Assembly (NCBI GenBank): GCA_023458595.1
Contig: JAEWYT010000018.1
Span: 1 to 5,059, forward strand
Source: Pseudomonadota bacterium
GTDB taxonomy: Bacteria; Pseudomonadota; Alphaproteobacteria; Rhizobiales; Tepidamorphaceae
Length of the DNA: 5,059 nucleotides
Direction of reading: 5' to 3'
Position numbers and translations under genes: made by a program. Below are positions 5,021 to 5,059 of the stretch, piece after piece. The first letter of the stretch is position 1. The number at the start of each line of letters is the position of its first letter. The notes below the pieces were generated by a model. It was given only the letters and a program-made list of their open reading frames with translations, made no database searches and was not told where the DNA came from.

Positions 5021-5059
5021 GTGGCCCCCCCCCCGCCGGGGGCGGGGGGGGGCGGGAGC
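5021..5059. repeat. C/G homopolymer-rich contig end
   Basis: A run of 10 C (5025-5034) is followed by G tracts at 5038-5042, 5044-5052 and 5054-5056. The C and G tracts could pair as a hairpin 17 nt after the hemW stop, but no U tract follows, and the G-rich strand reads outward to the window edge just as at the left end. An artefact is likelier than a terminator. Confidence 0.7.

Noticed and set aside
1..5059. CRISPR arrays, insertion sequences, tRNA or rRNA genes, and a novel defence or mobile system
   Set aside because: No spaced repeats, transposase motifs, terminal inverted repeats or recognisable RNA genes are visible. The genes are conserved housekeeping genes with uniform composition.

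Overview
The window is a GC-rich chromosomal segment from what looks like an alphaproteobacterium, probably of the order Hyphomicrobiales (Rhizobiales). This rests on the protein sequences, on an hrcA-grpE unit divergent from an rph-rdgB-hemW operon (an arrangement known from that group), and on an EcfG-type promoter motif. The genus cannot be named from the sequence. All five recognisable genes are full length and none looks transferred or broken.

Layout, left to right. Positions 1-60 are C-rich low-complexity sequence, probably a contig-end artefact. A 77-residue single-pass membrane protein of unknown function lies on the minus strand (91-324). Upstream of it is a good match to the promoter of the alphaproteobacterial general stress sigma factor EcfG. 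Next, also on the minus strand, come grpE (427-1062), with a GC-rich hairpin just after its stop, and hrcA (1213-2310). The 150-bp gap between these two holds a 13-bp tandem repeat and a weak promoter candidate. A divergent intergenic region of about 160 bp (2311-2469) separates hrcA from the plus-strand genes rph (2470-3183), rdgB (3180-3836) and hemW (3829-5007). These three overlap at their junctions and are almost certainly one translationally coupled operon. The window ends in another C/G low-complexity stretch.

Function. HrcA (heat-shock repressor) and GrpE (DnaK nucleotide-exchange factor) form the protein-folding side. RNase PH (3' tRNA maturation), RdgB (removal of non-canonical purine nucleotides) and HemW (radical-SAM-family heme chaperone) form a housekeeping side. 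No CIRCE operator is visible in the window, so any HrcA target is probably elsewhere. No new multi-gene system is visible. The points most worth attention are the small membrane protein under an apparent EcfG promoter and an hrcA start that looks leaderless.
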